A DNA stretch of 64,000 bases, from positions 1 to 64,000 of the forward strand of contig NZ_CANMAA010000011.1 in the NCBI RefSeq assembly GCF_947495735.1. Direction: 5' to 3'. A program made the position numbers and the translations under genes. The notes under the pieces are model-generated. The model had not been told where the DNA came from. It did no database searches and saw only the letters and a program-made list of their open reading frames with translations. Source of the DNA: an uncultured Pseudokineococcus sp. (GTDB taxonomy: Bacteria > Actinomycetota > Actinomycetes > Actinomycetales > Quadrisphaeraceae). This document shows positions 28,015 through 38,126 of this stretch, piece after piece; position 1 is the stretch's first letter; each line of letters starts with the position of its first letter.

Positions 28015-30907
28015 CGCGGCGAGCTCCCTCGGGGTCGACGAGCACGGGTCCGGTCACCTCGGCCGCCACGAGGCGGCCGCCCACCGGGAGCTGGACGACC
28101 TCCCCGACGCGCTCGCGGCCGCCCTGCAGCATCGCGAGGGCGAAGGGGCGCCCGAGGAAGGCGCTGCGGTAGCTGGAGGTCACGTGCCCGAGCATGGGCA
28201 CGGGCGGTGCCGGCAGGTCCTCGCCCAGCGGCACGTCGACGACCTGCGAGCCCTCCGGCAGGACCGTCTCGCCGTCGGTCGGCAGCAGCCCCACCAGGTG
28301 CTTGCGGTCCGGGCGCTGGTTGTCGGCCCGGGCGAAGGAGCGCTTGCCGACGAAGTCGGCCTTCTTCTTCGACACGACCCAGTCCATGCCGAGGTCCTGC
28401 GGCGTCACCGTGCCGTCGGTGTCCTGGCCGATGATCGGGTAGCCCTTCTCGGCGCGCAGGACGTGCATGGTCTCGGTGCCGTAGGGGGTGATGCCGTGCT
28501 CCTGCCCCGCCGCGACCAGCCGGTGCCAGACCTCCTCGGCGTGCCAGGAGCTCACGTGCACCTCCCACGCCAGCTCCCCGGAGAAGCTGATCCGCGCCAG
28601 CCGGACGGGGACGCCCTCCAGCTGGGTGTCCTGCCACGTCATGAACTCGAACGCCTCCGCGCTGACGTCCACGCCGGGGAAGACGGCGCCGACGACGTCG
28701 CGCGAGCGGGGCCCGACGACGGGGAAGGCGGCCCACTGCTCGGTGACCGAGGCCAGGTGCACCCGCAGGTCGGGCCACTCGGTCTGGAGCCACTCCTCCA
28801 TCCAGTCGAGCACCTTGGCCGCCCCGCCGGTGGTCGTCATGACCATCCAGCGGTCCTCGGCCAGGCGCAGGACCACGCCGTCGTCGAGCACCATGCCGTC
28901 GACGCCGCACATGACGCCGTAGCGCACCCGCCCGACCTTCAACGAGCTCATGAGGTTCGTGTAGAGGCGGTCCAGCAGCACCCCGGCGTCCGGGCCCTGC
29001 ACGTCGATCTTGCCGAGCGTGGATCCGTCGAGGATCCCGACGCCGGAGCGGACGGCCGCGCACTCGCGCAGGACCGCGGCCTCCATGTCCTCGCCCGGCG
29101 CCGGGTAGTGGCGCGGTCGCTTCCACTGCCCGACGTCCTCCCAGACCGCCCCGTGCGCCAGGTGCCAGTCGTGCAGCGCGGTGGTGCGCTCGGGGTCGAA
29201 CATGGCGCCCCGGTCGCGCCCGGCCAGGGTGGCGAAGGCCACCGGCGTGTACGGCGGGCGGAACGTCGTGGTGCCCACGTCCTGCGGCCCGGCGCCGATG
29301 AGCTCGCCGAGGATCCCCGACATCACGACGCCGGAGGTCTTGCCCTGGTCGTGCGCGGTGCCGATGGTCGTGTACCGCTTGACGTGCTCCGGCGAGCGCA
29401 GGCCCGCGCCGACGGCCCGCTGGACGTCGGCGACCGTGGCGTCGCGCTGGACGTCGACGAACTGCCGCGAGGCGTCGCCGTCGACGGCCGGGACCACCCA
29501 CAGGAGGTCGGGGTCGCTGGCCGGCGGCGGCGGGTCGACGGTCGGGTCCGCCTGCGGGGTCCGCGGGACCTCGGGCAGGCCCAGGGCGGCCACGGCCGCG
29601 CGCCCCGTCTCCCGCCCCGTGAAGAGGCAGCCCTCGAGGTCGAGGGTCCCGGCCGCCGAGCCCACGACGTCGAGGTCGGGCAGCTGCTCGGCGGGCAGGA
29701 AGGCGCCCAGGACGGCGTCGAAGCGGAGCCTGCCCCGGGCCTGGCTGTACAGGTGCACGGCCGGGTTCCAGCCGCCGCTGACGAGCAGCAGGTCGCACGG
29801 GAGCGCCTCGGGCGCCCCGCCGCCCCGGGGCGCCACGAGCGCCGCCGTGACGCGCTCGACGCCCTCGGTCCCGGTGACCACCGAGCCGGTGCGCACGGGC
29901 AGCCCCCGCGCCCCGCAGGCCGCCGACCAGGCGACCGGTGCGCGCTCGCGCGTCTCGACGACGGTGACGTCGACGCCGGCGTCGGCCAGCTCGACGGCCA
30001 CCTGGTAGGCGCTGTCGTTCGTCGTGAAGACGACGGCGCGCTCGCCCGCGAGCACGCCGTAGCGGTGCAGGTAGGTGCGCGCGCTGCCGGCGAGCATCGT
30101 GCCGGGGCGGTCGTTGTCGGTGAAGACGACGGGGCGCTCGTGGGCGCCGGTCGCCACGACGGTGCGCCGGGCGCGCACCCGCCACACGCGCTGGCGCGAG
30201 AGGTGCTGGGGCGCAGCGCCGCCCAGGTGGTCGGTGCGCCGCTCGACGGCGAGGGCGAAGCCGTCGTCGTAGACGCCGAAGACGGTCGTGCGCTGCAGGT
30301 GCATCACGTCCGGGAGGGCCGCGAGCTCCGCGACGGCGGCCTCGACCCACGCGGTCCCCGGACGGCCGTCGATCGTGTCGGTGCCGCCGAGCAGGGCGCC
30401 GCCCGCCTCGGCCTGCTCGTCCACGAGGGCCACGCGGGCGCCGGCGCGGGCGGCGACGAGCGCGGCGCTCAGGCCGGCGGGACCGGCGCCGACGACCAGC
30501 AGGTCGACGTGCAGGTGGCGGGCGTCGTAGCGCGCCGAGTCGGGCAGGTCGGCGAGGCGGCCCTGACCGGGCAGGCCGTCGGCCACGAGGCCGTCGTAGA
30601 GCTCGATCGTGCTCGCGAGCAGCATCGGCTCGGGGAAGGGCTCCTCGACCTGCACGAGGCTCGTCGGGTCCTCGGCCCACGCCGCGCCGATGCCGCGGGG
30701 GCGGCCGAGCTTGACGCTCGTGGCGACCTGGTGGACGCCGTGGGACAGCAGCGCGGAGGCCAGGGTGTCGCCCGGGTGGCCCGTCAGGGACCGGCCGCCG
30801 AAGGTGAAGGTCAGGGTGCGGCTGCGGTCGACCCGGCCGCCGTCGGCGGTCCGGAAGGGCGCCTGCGGGTCGCCCGCGCGCTCGGGGCGGTCGAGGGTCG
30901 CGCTCAC
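28007..30907 (-). CDS. soxA: Sarcosine oxidase alpha subunit
   Basis: A 966-residue large subunit. A Fer2_4-like N-terminal domain (TFGGRSLTGHPGDTLASALL) precedes an NAD-binding dinucleotide fold (LLVVGAGPAGLSAAL near 136), the SoxA A3-like helical domain, and a GcvT-type folate domain at the C-terminal third (LDGSTLGKIDVQGPDAG, FSGELAWEVHV). The enzyme oxidises sarcosine to glycine, transferring the methyl to THF and electrons to oxygen. The start is GTG, just after soxD. Length and order soxB-D-A-G are the classic arrangement. Confidence 0.95.
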
Positions 30908-30911
30908 GTCG

Positions 30912-31265
30912 TCACCGTCCCGTCGTCGTGGTGCTCGTCGTGGTGCTCGTCGTGGCGCTCGCGGAGGACGAGCCCGCCCCGGTCAGGGGCACCGACGCCG
31001 GCATGGGCTCGGCCGTGCGGTAGACGGCGGAGAAGCGGTAGGACACGGTGTCGCGCATCGCGTTGAACCAGCGGCGGCACCCGGCGCCGTGGTTCCAGCG
31101 CTCGGCGAGAGTGCCGCGGGTGTTGTCGCGGAAGAAGACGTAGTGGGCCCACTGCTCGTCGTCGAGCTCGGCGGGGGACTCGGGGTAGGGCACGTGGGCC
31201 TGGCCGCCGTAGGAGAACTCGACCTCCTCGCGGGGGCCGCACCACGGGCACTCGATCAGCTGCAC
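30912..31265 (-). CDS. soxD: Sarcosine oxidase delta subunit
   Basis: A 117-residue zinc-ribbon subunit. The start is GTG, with CPWCG holding two zinc cysteines at the N-terminus and further ligands in WNHGAGCRRWFNAMRDT. The conserved FRDNTRGTLAERW is present. The last ~20 residues are a Ser/Thr run (TSTTTSTTTTGR) encoded by a 12-bp DNA repeat and are not part of the normal family. The gene lies between soxB and soxA, but is unusually far (145 bp) from soxB because of a minisatellite. Confidence 0.93.
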   Translation of the reverse strand: MQLIECPWCGPREEVEFSYGGQAHVPYPESPAELDDEQWAHYVFFRDNTRGTLAERWNHGAGCRRWFNAMRDTVSYRFSAVYRTAEPMPASVPLTGAGSSSASATTSTTTSTTTTGR

Positions 31266-31300
31266 AGGAGGTCCTCGCCGTCGGGTCTGGGGGTGGTCGG

Positions 31301-31390
31301 GCCGGGTGGTGCTGGGCCGGGTGGTGCTGGGCCGGGTGGTGCTGGGCCGGGTGGTGCTGGGCCGGGTGGTGCTGGGCGGGGTGGTGCTGG
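31301..31390. repeat. 15-bp minisatellite between soxB and soxD
   Basis: Six tandem copies of GCCGGGTGGTGCTGG. The first five are identical and the sixth has one change; diverged partial copies flank it. The array occupies most of the gap behind the soxB stop and before the soxD ribosome-binding site. It should be prone to slippage and thus to length variation between strains. Confidence 0.9.
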
Positions 31391-31410
31391 GCGGGGGCTG
31401 GGCGCCCGGG

Positions 31411-32670
31411 TCAGTGCGCGACGGCGGCGGCGCCGTGCTCGTCGACGAGCGCCCCCGTGGTGAAGCGGTCGAGGCTGAAGGGCGCCGCGTAGGGGTGCGG
31501 CTCCCCGTTCGCGATGGTGTCGGCGAAGACCCACCCGAGGCCGGGCGTCGCCTTGAAGCCGCCCGTCCCCCACCCGCAGTTGAGGTAGACGTTCTCGTAG
31601 GGCGTCCGGCTGATGATCGGCGAGGCGTCCGGCGTCGTGTCGACGACGCCGGCCCAGGTGCGCAGCAGGTGGGCCCGGGCGAAGACGGGGAAGAGCTCGA
31701 CCGCCGCCGCCATCTGCCGCTCGATGACGTGGAAGGCGCCGCGCTGGCCGTACCCGTTGTAGGAGTCCACCCCGGCGCCCATGACGAGCTCGCCCTTGTG
31801 GGCCTGGGAGACGTAGACGTGCACCTGGTTCGACATGACGATCGTCGGGTGCACCGGCTCGAGCAGCTCGGACACGAGCGCCTGCAGCGGGTGGGACTGG
31901 ATGGGGACGCGCACGTCGAGCATGTCCGTGAGCACCGACGTGCTGCCCGCGGCCGCGAGGGCGACGGTGCCGCAGGCGATGTCGCCGCGCGTGGTGCGCA
32001 CCCCGGTCACCCGGTCGCCGTCGCGGACGAAGCCCGTGACCTCGCAGCCCTGGATGATGTCGACCCCGGCGTCGCTGATGCGCCGGGCGAAGCCCCAGCC
32101 GACGTAGTCGTGCTTGGCGATGCCGGCGCGCGGCTGGTAGGTCGCCCCCATCACCGGGTACCGGATGTCGCTCGAGGTGTTGACGATCGGGCAGATCTTC
32201 GCGACCTCCTCGGCGTCGACCCACTCGGCGTCGATGCCGTTGAGCTTGTTCGCCTCGACGCGGCGGACGGAGTCGCGCACGTCCTGGAGCGTGTGCGCGA
32301 GGTTGAGCACGCCGCGCTGGCTGAACAGGATCGGGTAGCCGAGGTCCTCCTCGAGCCCCTCCCAGAGCTTGAGGGAGTGCTCGTAGATCGCCGCGGAGGC
32401 GTCCCAGAGGTAGTTCGAGCGGATCAGCGTGGTGTTGCGCGCCATGTTGCCGCCGGCGAGCCACCCCTTCTCCAGCACCGCGACGTTCGTGATGCCGTGG
32501 TTCTTCACGAGGTAGTGCGCGGTGGCGAGCCCGTGGCCGCCGCCGCCGACGATGACGACGTCGTAGGCCTTCTTCGGCTCGGGGTTGCGCCAGAGGGAGT
32601 CGGGGTGCTCGGGCAGGTCCGCGCCCGGCGTCCTGGGCGTCGTCGAGCGGGGCGTCGTCGTGGGGCTCAT
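31411..32670 (-). CDS. soxB: Sarcosine oxidase beta subunit
   Basis: A 419-residue FAD subunit carrying the sarcosine oxidation site. A Pro/Thr-rich N-terminus leads into the dinucleotide fold [17 protein letters not shown] near 39-55. The family stretch [19 protein letters not shown] and the C-terminal [14 protein letters not shown] and [14 protein letters not shown] are intact. The ATG overlaps the glyA stop (ATGA). Flavinylation motifs look normal. Confidence 0.95.
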   Translation of the reverse strand: MSPTTTPRSTTPRTPGADLPEHPDSLWRNPEPKKAYDVVIVGGGGHGLATAHYLVKNHGITNVAVLEKGWLAGGNMARNTTLIRSNYLWDASAAIYEHSLKLWEGLEEDLGYPILFSQRGVLNLAHTLQDVRDSVRRVEANKLNGIDAEWVDAEEVAKICPIVNTSSDIRYPVMGATYQPRAGIAKHDYVGWGFARRISDAGVDIIQGCEVTGFVRDGDRVTGVRTTRGDIACGTVALAAAGSTSVLTDMLDVRVPIQSHPLQALVSELLEPVHPTIVMSNQVHVYVSQAHKGELVMGAGVDSYNGYGQRGAFHVIERQMAAAVELFPVFARAHLLRTWAGVVDTTPDASPIISRTPYENVYLNCGWGTGGFKATPGLGWVFADTIANGEPHPYAAPFSLDRFTTGALVDEHGAAAVAH

Positions 32671-33998
32671 CGGGCCACCTCCGCGGGGGCGTCGAGTCCG
32701 GGGTAGAGCGGGTGGTCGTCGGCGAGGCGCCGCACGCGGGCGCCGAGCCCGACGAGCTCGTCGTCCCCGGTCGAGGGGCGCAGCGCCGCGGCGACCACGT
32801 CGGCGACCTCGGTGAACGCCTCGGCGCCGAAGCCGCGGGCGGCCAGCGCGGGCGTGCCGATCCGGACGCCGGAGCTCACCATCGGCGGCCGCGGGTCGAA
32901 GGGGACCGCGTTGCGGTTCACCGTGATGCCGACGGAGTGCAGCCTGTCCTCGGCCTGCTTGCCGTCCAGGCTCGACCCGCGCAGGTCCACGAGGACGAGG
33001 TGGACGTCGGTGCCCCCGCTGACGACGCCCAGGCCCGCCTCGCGGGAGTCGGCGGCGAGCAGGCGCTCGGCGAGGACGCGCGCGCCCTGCAGGGTGCGCT
33101 CCTGGCGGTCGCGGAAGGCCGGCTCGGCCGCCATCTTGAACGCGACGGCCTTGGCCGCGATGACGTGCTCGAGCGGCCCGCCCTGCTGGCCCGGGAACAC
33201 CGACGAGGCGAGCTTCTTGCGCAGGGAGTCCTCGGCGAGGATCACGCCGCCGCGCGGACCCCCGAGCGTCTTGTGCGTCGTCGACGTCACCACGTGCGCG
33301 TGGGGCACGGGCGAGGGGTGCAGACCCGCGGCCACGAGCCCGGCGAAGTGCGCCATGTCGACCATCAGGTAGGCACCGACCTCGTCGGCGATGGCCCGGA
33401 ACGCGGCGAAGTCGAGGTGGCGCGGGTAGGCCGACCACCCGGCGACGATCATGCGCGGGCGGCGCTCGAGCGCCAGGCGCCGCACCTCGTCCATGTCGAC
33501 CCGGTGGTCGTCCTCGCGCACGTGGTAGGCCACGGCGTCGTAGAGCTTGCCGGAGAAGTTGAGCCGCATGCCGTGGGTCAGGTGCCCGCCGTGGGCGAGG
33601 TCGAGCCCGAGGATCGTGTCGCCAGGGGAGAGCAGCGCCGACATGACGGCGGCGTTCGCCTGGGCGCCCGAGTGGGGCTGGACGTTGGCGTAGTCGGCGC
33701 CGAAGAGCGCGAGGAGCCGGTCGATCGCCAGCTGCTCGACGACGTCGACGTGCTCGCAGCCGCCGTAGTAGCGCCGGCCCGGGTAGCCCTCGGCGTACTT
33801 GTTCGTCAAGACCGAGCCCTGCGCCTCCATGACGGAGCGCGGCGCGAAGTTCTCGCTGGCGATCATCTCGAGGGTCTGCTGCTGGCGCCCGAGCTCCGCG
33901 CCGATGGCGGCGGCCACCTCCGGGTCCGCCTCCGCCAGCGGGCGGTCCAGGACGGCGTCGCCCCGGCGGACGACCTGCTGCTCGAGCCCGACGGCCAT
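32667..33998 (-). CDS. glyA: Serine hydroxymethyltransferase
   Basis: A 443-residue PLP enzyme joining glycine and methylene-THF to serine. The PLP Lys is at 243 in [13 protein letters not shown]. Other signatures are [25 protein letters not shown] and QPHSGAQAN. The ATG at 33998 is favoured over a GTG six bases upstream because AAGGAG sits five bases before it. First gene of an eight-gene operon (glyA-soxBDAG-dmg-sdaA-purU). Being operon-borne rather than isolated, it is probably the betaine-induced copy; a housekeeping glyA may exist elsewhere. Confidence 0.95.
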   Translation of the reverse strand: MAVGLEQQVVRRGDAVLDRPLAEADPEVAAAIGAELGRQQQTLEMIASENFAPRSVMEAQGSVLTNKYAEGYPGRRYYGGCEHVDVVEQLAIDRLLALFGADYANVQPHSGAQANAAVMSALLSPGDTILGLDLAHGGHLTHGMRLNFSGKLYDAVAYHVREDDHRVDMDEVRRLALERRPRMIVAGWSAYPRHLDFAAFRAIADEVGAYLMVDMAHFAGLVAAGLHPSPVPHAHVVTSTTHKTLGGPRGGVILAEDSLRKKLASSVFPGQQGGPLEHVIAAKAVAFKMAAEPAFRDRQERTLQGARVLAERLLAADSREAGLGVVSGGTDVHLVLVDLRGSSLDGKQAEDRLHSVGITVNRNAVPFDPRPPMVSSGVRIGTPALAARGFGAEAFTEVADVVAAALRPSTGDDELVGLGARVRRLADDHPLYPGLDAPAEVAR

Positions 33999-34015
33999 GC
34001 CCACTCCTTCGACGC

Positions 34016-34067
34016 ACTGATGTATCAGTAGTCGTGGACTGTAGGCTCAGTCTTCGCCCGGGGTCAA
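34016..34067 (-). promoter_or_regulatory. glyA-sox operon promoter with GntR operator
   Basis: On the minus strand TTGACC (34062-34067) and TACAGT (34038-34043) are separated by 18 bp. Just downstream is the 14-bp palindrome ACTGAT-GT-ATCAGT (34016-34029), with perfect 6-bp arms, covering the expected transcript start. The divergent GntR protein is the natural binder, likely a repressor relieved by an intermediate such as sarcosine or glycine. Confidence 0.75.
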
Positions 34068-34249
34068 CGGCCTCGGCGGCATCCGCCCACGAGGAGGCGA
34101 CCGTGCTCACGACTCCCCCCGCGCCGAGGTCCCCGGAGCCCGCGGTGTCCGCGCTCGCCACCGGGGGCGCCGCCGACCCCGCCGCTAGGCTGCTCGTCCC
34201 GCGGGCGGCGCCCGCTGCGCCGCCGCTCCGAGGGAGGACCCGCCGCCGC

Positions 34250-34951
34250 ATGAGCACCCCGGACGCCGAGGTCGTCGACACCGGCGCGGGCGGCGCCGAC
34301 GCCTCCGCCGCGGGCGGCCGCGGCTCGCTGGCCGACCACGCCTACGAGCACCTGCGCGACGCCCTCCTCGTGCTGGACATCCGCCCCGGCGAGCCCCTCA
34401 AGGACGACGCGATCGCGCGCGACCTCGACATCGGCCGCACCCCCGTGCGCGAGGCGCTCAAGCGCCTCGAGACCGACCGCCTCGTCGTCACCTACCCGCG
34501 CCGGGGCACCTTCGCGACGGGCATCGACATCACCGACCTCGGGCAGATCTCCGAGGTGCGCCGCGAGCTCGAGCCGCTCGCCGCCGCCGGCGCCGCGCGC
34601 CGGGCCTCCGCGGCCCAGCGCCGCGAGCTCACCGCGCTGGCCGCGCTCATCGCCGACCTCGACCCGGCGTCGGTGGACGCGACGACGCTGATGCGCCACG
34701 ACGTCGCCGTGCACCGGGGCGTCTACCGCGCCTGCGGGAACCCCCACCTCGAGGACGTGCTGGTGCGGCTGGACAACCTCGCCACGCGCATCTGGTGCCT
34801 CGTCCTGGACCGCCTCCCCGCCCTGGGCGGGCACGTCGGCGAGCACGCCGACCTGCTGCGGGCCGTGGTCGACGGCCGCGCCGACGACGCCGCGGCGCTC
34901 GCCGCCGAGCACGTCGCCGGCTTCGAGCGGACGGTCCGCGGCGTCCTCTGA
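34250..34951 (+). CDS. GntR-family (FCD) transcriptional regulator
   Basis: A 233-residue regulator. The winged helix (about 25-90) has [39 protein letters not shown]-type helices and the wing YPRRGTF. The C-terminal FCD all-helical domain has metal/ligand-site residues in [19 protein letters not shown] and HADLLRAV. It is divergent from the glyA-sox operon and separated by the promoter/operator. An AGGGAGG sits 12 bases before the chosen ATG; a longer frame starting near 34034 would overlap the promoter and is unlikely. Confidence 0.92.
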   Translation: MSTPDAEVVDTGAGGADASAAGGRGSLADHAYEHLRDALLVLDIRPGEPLKDDAIARDLDIGRTPVREALKRLETDRLVVTYPRRGTFATGIDITDLGQISEVRRELEPLAAAGAARRASAAQRRELTALAALIADLDPASVDATTLMRHDVAVHRGVYRACGNPHLEDVLVRLDNLATRIWCLVLDRLPALGGHVGEHADLLRAVVDGRADDAAALAAEHVAGFERTVRGVL

Positions 34952-35109
34952 GGCGACGAGGCGGGCCGCGCCCCGCGACGCGGACCTGCCGCGGCGGACG
35001 TGCACGACCCGGGCGACGACGCGACGCGCCACGGCCACCGTCCCGTCACCACCGGCTCCTAGCGTCCGGCGCGCCGGGATCGTCCCGTCCGACCGCCCAG
35101 GGGGCCCAC

Positions 35110-36315
35110 GTGCCGACACCTCGCTCCTCCGAGCCCGACGCCGCGGCGACCCCGCGCCCGAGCCGCCGGTCGCTCCTCGGCGCCGCGGGCGCCGCCGGTG
35201 CGCTGGGGGCGGTCGTCGCCGGCGCCGGTCCGGCGAGCGCCGCCCGGGCCCGGGCCGCTCGCACGCCGCTGCGGTTCCGGCAGGACGGCACCTTCCGCGT
35301 CGTCCAGATCAACGACACCCAGGACGACCAGCGCATCGACCGCCGCACCGTCGAGCTGATCGGCGCCGTCCTCGACGAGGTCCGGCCCGACGTCGTCGTC
35401 GTCGTCGGCGACATCATCACCGACGGCCCGACCACGAGGCTCGAGGCGCTGCAGGCGCTCAACAACGTCGTCGCGCCCATCGAGGAGCGCGGGGTCGCGT
35501 GGGCGGCGACCTTCGGCAACCACGACGAGGACTCCACACCCCTCACCGGGGTGGACGAGGCGGCCGTGCTCGGCTTCTTCCGCCGGTACCCGCACAACGT
35601 CAACCCGCCGGGGGCGGACGTCACCGGCACGGGCAACGGCGTCCTCGAGGTGGGCAGCGGGGCCGCCGGGAGCCGTCGGGCGGCCGCCGCGCTGTGGCTC
35701 CTCGACAGCGGTCGCTACCGCCCCGACCAGATCGCCGGCCAGAGCACCGAGTCCCTGGAGGCCTACGACTGGGTGCGCCAGGACCAGGTGGCCTGGTACG
35801 CCGACACCTCGCGGGAGCTCGAGCGGCGCAACGGCCGACCTGTCCCCGGCCTGGCGTTCGCCCACATCCCCCTCTGGGAGCACCGCCACATGTGGTGGGG
35901 CTCGGTCGAGGAGCGCACCGAGGCGTCGCACGAGGCGGCCGTCCGGCGCCACGGCATCACGGGCGAGCGCCACGAGCGCGAGTACCCGGGCGCCTTCAAC
36001 AGCGGCCTGTACGCGGCGATGCTCGGCCGCGGCGACGTGCGCGGCTACTACTGCGGCCACGACCACATCAACACCTACGACGGCGACTACTACGGCGTCC
36101 GGCTGGGCTACGGCCCGGGCACGGGGTTCGGGACCTACGGCCTCGGCGGGGAGCGCGACCACCACCTGCGGGGCGCCAGGGTCTTCGAGCTGAGCGAGGA
36201 CGTCGAGGGCGCGCTCGTGAGCACCCGTCCGGTCTTCGCCCGGGACCTCGGCGTCGACGTCTCGCCGGGCGACCAGCCGCGCGACCCGCTGCCCCTGCCC
36301 GGCTGGGTGCGCTGA
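35110..36315 (+). CDS. Tat-exported calcineurin-like metallophosphoesterase
   Basis: A 401-residue exported phosphatase. A twin-arginine signal (SRRSLLGAAGAAGALG, cleavage likely after GPASA) precedes the dimetal core: IND for the usual DxH region, VGDIITDG, GNHDED, the His in FAHIPLWE and GHDHINTYDG. The first metal motif has IND-TQD rather than D-x-H, as in many members annotated with purple acid phosphatase-like proteins. The start is GTG. Substrate unknown; phosphate scavenging outside the membrane is plausible. Confidence 0.87.
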   Translation: MPTPRSSEPDAAATPRPSRRSLLGAAGAAGALGAVVAGAGPASAARARAARTPLRFRQDGTFRVVQINDTQDDQRIDRRTVELIGAVLDEVRPDVVVVVGDIITDGPTTRLEALQALNNVVAPIEERGVAWAATFGNHDEDSTPLTGVDEAAVLGFFRRYPHNVNPPGADVTGTGNGVLEVGSGAAGSRRAAAALWLLDSGRYRPDQIAGQSTESLEAYDWVRQDQVAWYADTSRELERRNGRPVPGLAFAHIPLWEHRHMWWGSVEERTEASHEAAVRRHGITGERHEREYPGAFNSGLYAAMLGRGDVRGYYCGHDHINTYDGDYYGVRLGYGPGTGFGTYGLGGERDHHLRGARVFELSEDVEGALVSTRPVFARDLGVDVSPGDQPRDPLPLPGWVR

Positions 36316-36360
36316 CGCCGAGCCGCGCCGCACGCGGCCGGCACCTCTACGGTCCGCCCC

Positions 36361-36999
36361 ATGACCAGCGCACCCCCGCCGCAGACCCCGCCGGCCGTCG
36401 TCCGCCCCTACCGCGAGAGCGACCTGGCGGCCGTGTACGACATCTGCCTCCGCACGGCGGACGGCGGCGGCGACGCGACGGGGATCTACGCCAGCGGCGA
36501 CGTCGTGGCCGACGTGTACGCCGGCCCGTACGTCCACCTCGAGCCCGACCTGGCCTTCGTCCTCGACGACGGCACGCGGGCGGTCGGCTACGTCGTGGGC
36601 ACCGCCGACACGGAGCGGTTCGTCCGCGCCTGCCGCGACGTGTGGATCCCCCGCCTGGCGCACCGCTACCCCGCGCCGCCGTCCCCGCCGCTGACGACGC
36701 CGGACGAGGAGATGGTCGCCCTGCACCACCGCCCCGAGCGGATGCTCGTGCCCGAGCTGGTGGACCACCCCGCGCACCTGCACGTCGACCTGCTGCCCAG
36801 CCACCAGGGCGCGGGGCACGGACGAGCGCTCGTCGAGACCTTCCTCGCCGCCGCCGCGCGCGCCGGGGCACCGGCCGTCCACCTCGGCGTGGCCACCGCG
36901 AACACCCGCGCGCGCGGCTTCTACGACCGCCTCGGCTTCGTCCAGGTCCCCGTGCCCGGAGCCGGCGGCACCGCCTACCTCGGGCGCAGCACGACCTGA
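36361..36999 (+). CDS. GNAT-family N-acetyltransferase
   Basis: A 212-residue acetyltransferase. The beginning VRPYRESDLAAVYDICLRT is typical. The acetyl-CoA pyrophosphate loop is LLPSHQGAGHGRALVETFL near 142-158, followed by NTRARGFYDRLGF. An insertion of about 50 residues between strands 3 and 4 (carrying WIPRLAHRYP) is characteristic of a GNAT subset seen with O-GlcNAcase-like acetyltransferases. Substrate unknown. Follows the phosphoesterase by 45 bp. Confidence 0.88.
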   Translation: MTSAPPPQTPPAVVRPYRESDLAAVYDICLRTADGGGDATGIYASGDVVADVYAGPYVHLEPDLAFVLDDGTRAVGYVVGTADTERFVRACRDVWIPRLAHRYPAPPSPPLTTPDEEMVALHHRPERMLVPELVDHPAHLHVDLLPSHQGAGHGRALVETFLAAAARAGAPAVHLGVATANTRARGFYDRLGFVQVPVPGAGGTAYLGRSTT

Positions 37000-37077
37000 C
37001 GCCGCCGGCCCGGCGCCCGCCGTTCCCGACGGGCGACGAGCGGGCCCGCCGCACGCGAGCCGCCGGCGCGCGGGCCG

Positions 37078-38061
37078 CTACTCCCCCGGGACGCCCAGGT
37101 GCTCGCGCAGGAAGGCGACCATGGCCACGTCGTCGGCGATGCCGCCGCCCTCGTGGCCGTTGAACGGCCAGAGCGCCATCTCCTTGGGCCCGCCGTAGGC
37201 GTGGAAGGCCCCGAAGACCGTCGACGGCGGCACGATCGAGTCCATCAGCGCGGCGGAGAACCGCGCCGGCGCACGGCCCCGCCGGGCGAGGTTGACGCCG
37301 TCGAAGTGCGCGAGGACCTCCATCACGGCGTCGACCTGCTCGCGGTGGGTGGCCAGGTAGCGGGCCACCTCGGAGAACGGGTCGTCGTCGGTGATGGTGA
37401 TGGCGCGCGGGAAGTCGCAGAGGAACGGCACCTTGGCCGCCAGCGCCGCGACGTCGGGGACGAGCGCCGCGGCGGCGATCGCGGTGCCCCCGCCCTGGCT
37501 CGTGCCGACGACGGCGACGCGCTCGGGGTCGACGACGTCCAGCGTCCGCGCGGCGTCCACGGCGCGGGCCGCGTCGGTGAACAGCCGCCGGTAGTAGTAG
37601 GTCTCGCGCGAGGTGATGCCGCGCGTCATGACGCCGGGCACCTGCGGGCCGGCCGGGCCGCTGTCCGGGGTGTCGCCCCGGGTCCACCCCGAGCCCTGCC
37701 CGCGGGTGTCCATGTGCAGGTGCGCGAAGCCGGCGCTCGCCCACAGCAGCGACTCCTCCGGCGCGCCCCGACCGCCGCCGTAGCCGACGTACTCGACGAC
37801 GACCGGCAGCCGCCCCTCCCCGCGCAGCGCCGCCGCCGGCAGCCGCAGCCACGCGCGGACCGGCTCCCCGCCGAAGCCGGGGAACGTGACGTCGTGGACC
37901 TCGACGGCGGTCAGGCACGTCGCGACCGGCGTCGTGACGACCTCGCCCCCCGCGGCCCGCGCCTCGGCGAGCGTCCGCGCCCAGAAGTCGTCCAGGCCCT
38001 CGGGGTCGCGCTGGCTGCTGCGGTGGTCCCAGAGCTCGGCCTCGGTCATGTCGGTCAGCAC
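37078..38061 (-). CDS. Acetylxylan esterase / cephalosporin C deacetylase
   Basis: A 327-residue alpha/beta hydrolase of the AXE1 family. The nucleophile Ser188 is in GTSQGGG, the acid Asp is in LMDSIVPP and the His is in NGHEGGG near the C-terminus. Family stretches FPGFGGEPVRAWL, RGQGSGW and TYYYRRLFTDAARAVD are present. It removes acetyl groups from xylo-oligosaccharides or similar acetylated sugars. No signal peptide, so it is intracellular. Start either the GTG at 38061 or the ATG at 38049; neither has a clear ribosome-binding site. Confidence 0.9.
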   Translation of the reverse strand: MLTDMTEAELWDHRSSQRDPEGLDDFWARTLAEARAAGGEVVTTPVATCLTAVEVHDVTFPGFGGEPVRAWLRLPAAALRGEGRLPVVVEYVGYGGGRGAPEESLLWASAGFAHLHMDTRGQGSGWTRGDTPDSGPAGPQVPGVMTRGITSRETYYYRRLFTDAARAVDAARTLDVVDPERVAVVGTSQGGGTAIAAAALVPDVAALAAKVPFLCDFPRAITITDDDPFSEVARYLATHREQVDAVMEVLAHFDGVNLARRGRAPARFSAALMDSIVPPSTVFGAFHAYGGPKEMALWPFNGHEGGGIADDVAMVAFLREHLGVPGE

Positions 38062-38126
38062 GCGCGCATCCTGGCGCGCCCGCGCGGACCGCTGCTCGCG
38101 GCGCGCCGGTCGACGGCCCGTCGGGC

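Noticed and set aside
31301-31390. CRISPR-like array
   Set aside because: Units are contiguous 15-mers without unique spacers; it is a simple tandem repeat.
34034-34249. Longer N-terminus for the GntR regulator
   Set aside because: It would cover the divergent promoter region and adds unconserved residues; the ATG at 34250 has its own ribosome-binding site.
37000-37077. Terminator between the convergent acetyltransferase and acetylxylan esterase genes
   Set aside because: Only short, imperfect inverted repeats are visible.
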